Origin: Erythrobacter colymbi
Lineage (GTDB): Bacteria; Pseudomonadota; Alphaproteobacteria; Sphingomonadales; Sphingomonadaceae
Assembly (NCBI RefSeq): GCF_002155685.1
Contig: NZ_MUYK01000002.1
Location: 372,001-436,000, forward strand
DNA length: 64,000 nucleotides
Reading direction: 5' to 3'
Shown here one piece after another: positions 59,339 through 64,000 of the stretch (its first letter is position 1; each line of letters starts with the position of its first letter). Position numbers and translations under genes: made by a program. The notes below the pieces were generated by a model. The model searched no databases. It was not told where the DNA came from and saw nothing but the letters and a program-made list of their open reading frames with translations.

Positions 59339-61210
59339 ATGGCCATCACCCCGCAATGGAAGGACGAGCTGCGTGCGCGGATCACGCTGTCCTCGCTTGT
59401 CCAGCGGTCGGTCAAGCTCACCCGGGCGGGGCGCGAGTGGAAGGGGTGCTGCCCGTTCCATGACGAGAAGACGCCGAGCTTCTACGTCAACGACCAGAAG
59501 CAGTTCTACCACTGCTTCGGCTGCGGCGCGCATGGCGATGCGATTTCGTGGATGGTGGACAGCCAAGGCCTGCAATTCATGGACGCCATCAAGGAGCTGG
59601 CGGGCATGGCCGGGATGGAGGTCCCTGCCCCCGATCCGGTCATGGCGCGCAAGGCCGAACAGCGCGCGAGCCTGATCGATGTGACCGAGGCGGCGCAGCG
59701 CTTCTTTGTCGAAGCGCTCGGCGGGCCTTCGGGAGGCGCTGCGCGCGAATATCTTGGGCGGCGCGGCTTCTCGGCAGCCACCATGCGCGAATTCGGCTTC
59801 GGCTGGGCTCCCGATGACCGGCAGGCCCTCCCCAAGGCGCTCCAGCAGTTCGGCGAGGACATGCTCGAAGGCGCCGGTATGCGCGCGGCCAACGAGCAGG
59901 GCGAGCGTTACGACCGCTTCCGGGGCCGCGTGATGCTCCCGATCCAGGACGCGCGCGGGCGGGTGATCGCTTTCGGCGGACGCATCCTCGACAAGCGCGA
60001 TGGTGTCGCGAAGTATCTGAACTCCCCCGATACCGATCTCTTCGACAAGGGCCGCACGCTCTACAACCTCCACCGCGCCGCGCCCGCCGCACGCCAGAGC
60101 GGGCGCGTGGTGGTGGTCGAGGGCTATATGGACGTGATCGCGCTGGCGAACGCGGGGATCGCCGATGCGGTCGCGCCGCTCGGCACCGCGCTCACCGAGA
60201 TGCAGCTCGAAATGCTGTGGCGCATGGTCGAGGTGCCTGTGCTGTGCTTTGATGGCGATGCGGCAGGCCAGCGCGCGGCGATGCGGGCGATTGCGCGGGC
60301 GCTGCCGATGCTCGCGCCGATGCGCTCGCTCGGGATCGTGCGGCTGCCGGCGGGGCTCGATCCGGACGATCTGATCAAGCAACAGGGCAAGGCCGCGATG
60401 GAGCGCCTGCTCGCCGAGCCTGCATCGCTGATCGACACGCTGTGGGAGTTCGAGCGCGATGCCCAGCCCCTCGCCACCCCCGAGGCCAAGGCGGGGCTGA
60501 AGGCGCGGCTGATGGCCCATGTCGAGACCATCGCCGATCCCGAGATCAAGAGCCTCTACCGCCGCGAGCTCGGCGACCGTTTCTCGGCCTTCGCCTATCC
60601 GCCCCGGCCTCAGCGTCCCGCTCCTCAGGCGCGCCCGCAGGCAGGCCAGCGCGGGCCGTGGAGGGGCGCGAACCTGCCTCCCCCCGGCCTGTCGGACGAG
60701 GCCCGCGCGCGGCTCGCGGCGATCATGGCAGGCGGGCAGCGGCGCGATCTGTTGCAGGCCGTGCTCGCCGGGTTTGCGCGCCATCCGCAGGCGATCGCGC
60801 GCCATACCGAGGCGCTTACCACCCTCGCCCGGCTCGCCCCTGCCGCCGCGCCCGACATCGAATCGCTCCTCGAACTTGCGGAAACGCTTGATTCGCGCGC
60901 CCCAACCGCCATATGCACGCCTACGCAAGGCCAACCCGCCCCGTCGGCAGATATCCGCTACGCCTTTCTTGATGAAGGCACCGATCCCGACGCTGCGAGC
61001 GAGGAACTGGCTGAAGCTGTGTCGTTGCTGGTCGAAAGGCCGGCGCTTGAGGCTGCGCTTGCGGCCACGATCGCGCGTTTCGACAGCGATCCGGAAGGAT
61101 CGTTTGCCGAGCAGACGCGTTTGCGTGCACAGCTCATGGCAGTCGAAGAAAGATTGAAGGCCTTCGGTCGCCGCAAGGCAGCCGCAGGCGGCGCGGATGA
61201 TACCGCCTGA
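59339..61210 (+). CDS. dnaG: DNA primase
   Basis: This 623-residue enzyme makes RNA primers for replication. It has the N-terminal zinc ribbon with Cys38, His41, Cys59 and Cys62 (CCPFHDEKTPSF, HCFGCGAHGD), the RNA polymerase core with YDRFRGRVMLPIQD and FGGR, and the TOPRIM motifs VVEGYMDV and CFDGDAAGQ. The C-terminal helicase-binding part is present, with an Arg/Pro/Ala-rich linker near residue 425. It precedes rpoD, the classical order of the macromolecular synthesis operon without rpsU. Confidence 0.97.
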   Translation: MAITPQWKDELRARITLSSLVQRSVKLTRAGREWKGCCPFHDEKTPSFYVNDQKQFYHCFGCGAHGDAISWMVDSQGLQFMDAIKELAGMAGMEVPAPDPVMARKAEQRASLIDVTEAAQRFFVEALGGPSGGAAREYLGRRGFSAATMREFGFGWAPDDRQALPKALQQFGEDMLEGAGMRAANEQGERYDRFRGRVMLPIQDARGRVIAFGGRILDKRDGVAKYLNSPDTDLFDKGRTLYNLHRAAPAARQSGRVVVVEGYMDVIALANAGIADAVAPLGTALTEMQLEMLWRMVEVPVLCFDGDAAGQRAAMRAIARALPMLAPMRSLGIVRLPAGLDPDDLIKQQGKAAMERLLAEPASLIDTLWEFERDAQPLATPEAKAGLKARLMAHVETIADPEIKSLYRRELGDRFSAFAYPPRPQRPAPQARPQAGQRGPWRGANLPPPGLSDEARARLAAIMAGGQRRDLLQAVLAGFARHPQAIARHTEALTTLARLAPAAAPDIESLLELAETLDSRAPTAICTPTQGQPAPSADIRYAFLDEGTDPDAASEELAEAVSLLVERPALEAALAATIARFDSDPEGSFAEQTRLRAQLMAVEERLKAFGRRKAAAGGADDTA

Positions 61211-61293
61211 CGGGGCGGATATGGGATTAACGGGCAGCCCGCAGGCAGTGCGCAAGCGGCGGGTGGCCCCTGACGACGGATTGAAACGCTTTT

Positions 61294-63324
<2,031 letters not shown>

Positions 63325-63342
63325 GCCGCCCGGCGGGGCGGC
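63325..63342. terminator. Weak hairpin between rpoD and the convergent gene
   Basis: GCCGCC (63325-63330) pairs with GGCGGC (63337-63342) around a 6-nt loop in the 18-bp gap between the two stops. Only a short run with few T's follows (CTATTTC), so it may be a poor terminator. Confidence 0.35.
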
Positions 63343-64000
63343 CTATTTCGAGATCCACACCTCGAGATTGCGGTCGCCCACGATCTGCACCCGAACGGTC
63401 CTCAGCTTGCGGGACGTGAGCTTGGATGCGTTGATCGCGGCCGCCAGCTGCGCGGCTGCGGCGGCGTTGTTGCCGCCGTAGCGCACCTCGTTGAAGCCGT
63501 AAGCGCTGGCGATCCGTTCGCCGCTGTCGCCTTGCGTGTTCCAGCCATTGGCCTTGAGGCTGCGGTTCAACCCTTCGATCTGCTCGCGTGTCAGCCGGCC
63601 GGCAAACTGGATATAGACCCGCAATGGTGACGGGACGGCAGGCGCCTGCGTCTTGACCGGCGGCGGCGGTGCCGGAGCCGCCAGCGGGGGCGCCTCGGCC
63701 GCCGGGAGCGGAAGCAGCGAGGCATCGGCGATGGCCTGGTCCTTGACCTCCTGCTCCTTGGTTTCCTGTTCCTTCTGGGTCTCGCTGATCGCGATGGCGA
63801 GAATTTCGCGGGCCTGCTCGATCCGGCCGTTGCGCAGCGCATCGGTGACAGCAGCCAGCTTGTCCGATTGCTGCCCGAGAAGCGCGATGGTCTCCTGCTG
63901 CGCGGCATTCCGGGCAGCCTTCGCGGCAAAATAGGCCTGGCCGAGGCTCAACGCCGTCCAGGCCATGACCCCGGCAATCACCCAGAGCGCCAGAAGCGGT
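63343..64000 (-). CDS. Membrane-anchored SPOR-like protein, N-terminus beyond the window
   Basis: The reading frame is open to the right edge (219 codons visible including the stop), so the start is outside the window. The codons upstream of the GTG at 63981 still code for hydrophobic residues (PLLALWVIAGVMAW), part of a membrane helix. A helical segment (QQETIALLGQQSDKLAAVTD), a Lys/Glu-rich coil, a Pro/Ala linker, and a C-terminal domain with VYIQFAGRLTREQIEGLNRS and LRTVRVQIVGDRNLEVWI follow. The last part may be a small fold for protein or peptide binding; no family is assigned. Confidence 0.6.
   Translation of the reverse strand, partial: PLLALWVIAGVMAWTALSLGQAYFAAKAARNAAQQETIALLGQQSDKLAAVTDALRNGRIEQAREILAIAISETQKEQETKEQEVKDQAIADASLLPLPAAEAPPLAAPAPPPPVKTQAPAVPSPLRVYIQFAGRLTREQIEGLNRSLKANGWNTQGDSGERIASAYGFNEVRYGGNNAAAAAQLAAAINASKLTSRKLRTVRVQIVGDRNLEVWISK

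Overview
The window is a dense, GC-rich chromosomal segment of an alphaproteobacterium. Gene content and protein style (split GlyQ/GlyS, carA-carB-greA, mreBCD-mrdA-rodA, a RibB with a non-catalytic RibA-like tail, a DUF4170 protein, many Ala/Pro-rich small exported proteins) suggest Sphingomonadales, most likely near Erythrobacter/Porphyrobacter. This placement is inference from recalled families, not a database result. Nearly everything is housekeeping. I see no prophage, integrase, IS element, CRISPR array or rRNA operon. There is one tRNA gene, tRNA-Lys(CTT).

Layout. 0-10 kb: exported proteins, a soluble MCP-like receptor, a VWA protein, DUF817, a NamZ-like muramidase beside an MFS carrier and a TonB-C-like protein, and TspO. 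10-20 kb: tyrS, a PilZ protein, MFS-cysK-dienelactone hydrolase, an exported M20-like protein, acyl-CoA dehydrogenase with a MerR regulator, hisI, and a structured intergenic region that may encode an RNA. 20-29 kb: comF, a methyltransferase, ppdK, glyS and glyQ, then a small operon of membrane proteins with its own Xre-type regulator. 29-39 kb: two TraB/GumN proteins, rplY-pth-kinase-ychF, a phosphodiesterase, a DUF2167 protein and mutL. 39-47 kb: the rod-shape operon mreB-mreC-mreD-mrdA-rodA, tRNA-Lys, ribB and ribH. 47-53 kb: a MarR-type protein, enolase, a four-gene envelope/stress cluster (YqjD/holin-X type), DUF4170 and GNAT. 53-64 kb: greA, carB, carA with a small gene wedged between the car genes, yqeY, dnaG, rpoD, and a partial membrane protein.

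The strongest unexplained signals are not genes. Two ParB-type parS palindromes (1450-1465 and 52670-52685) sit in convergent intergenic gaps about 51 kb apart. Each has beside it a short array of a GGGTCTRG octamer repeated every 10-11 bp, about one DNA turn, and the two composite sites face opposite ways. Other signals: an AT-richer block of about 0.8 kb inside glyS that looks like a recombined segment; a low-GC gene translationally coupled between carA and carB; a dispersed palindromic repeat read in frame in the MutL linker; a set of GTCAGG palindromes controlling the Xre/membrane operon; and a candidate non-coding RNA ending in a terminator near 20.1 kb.
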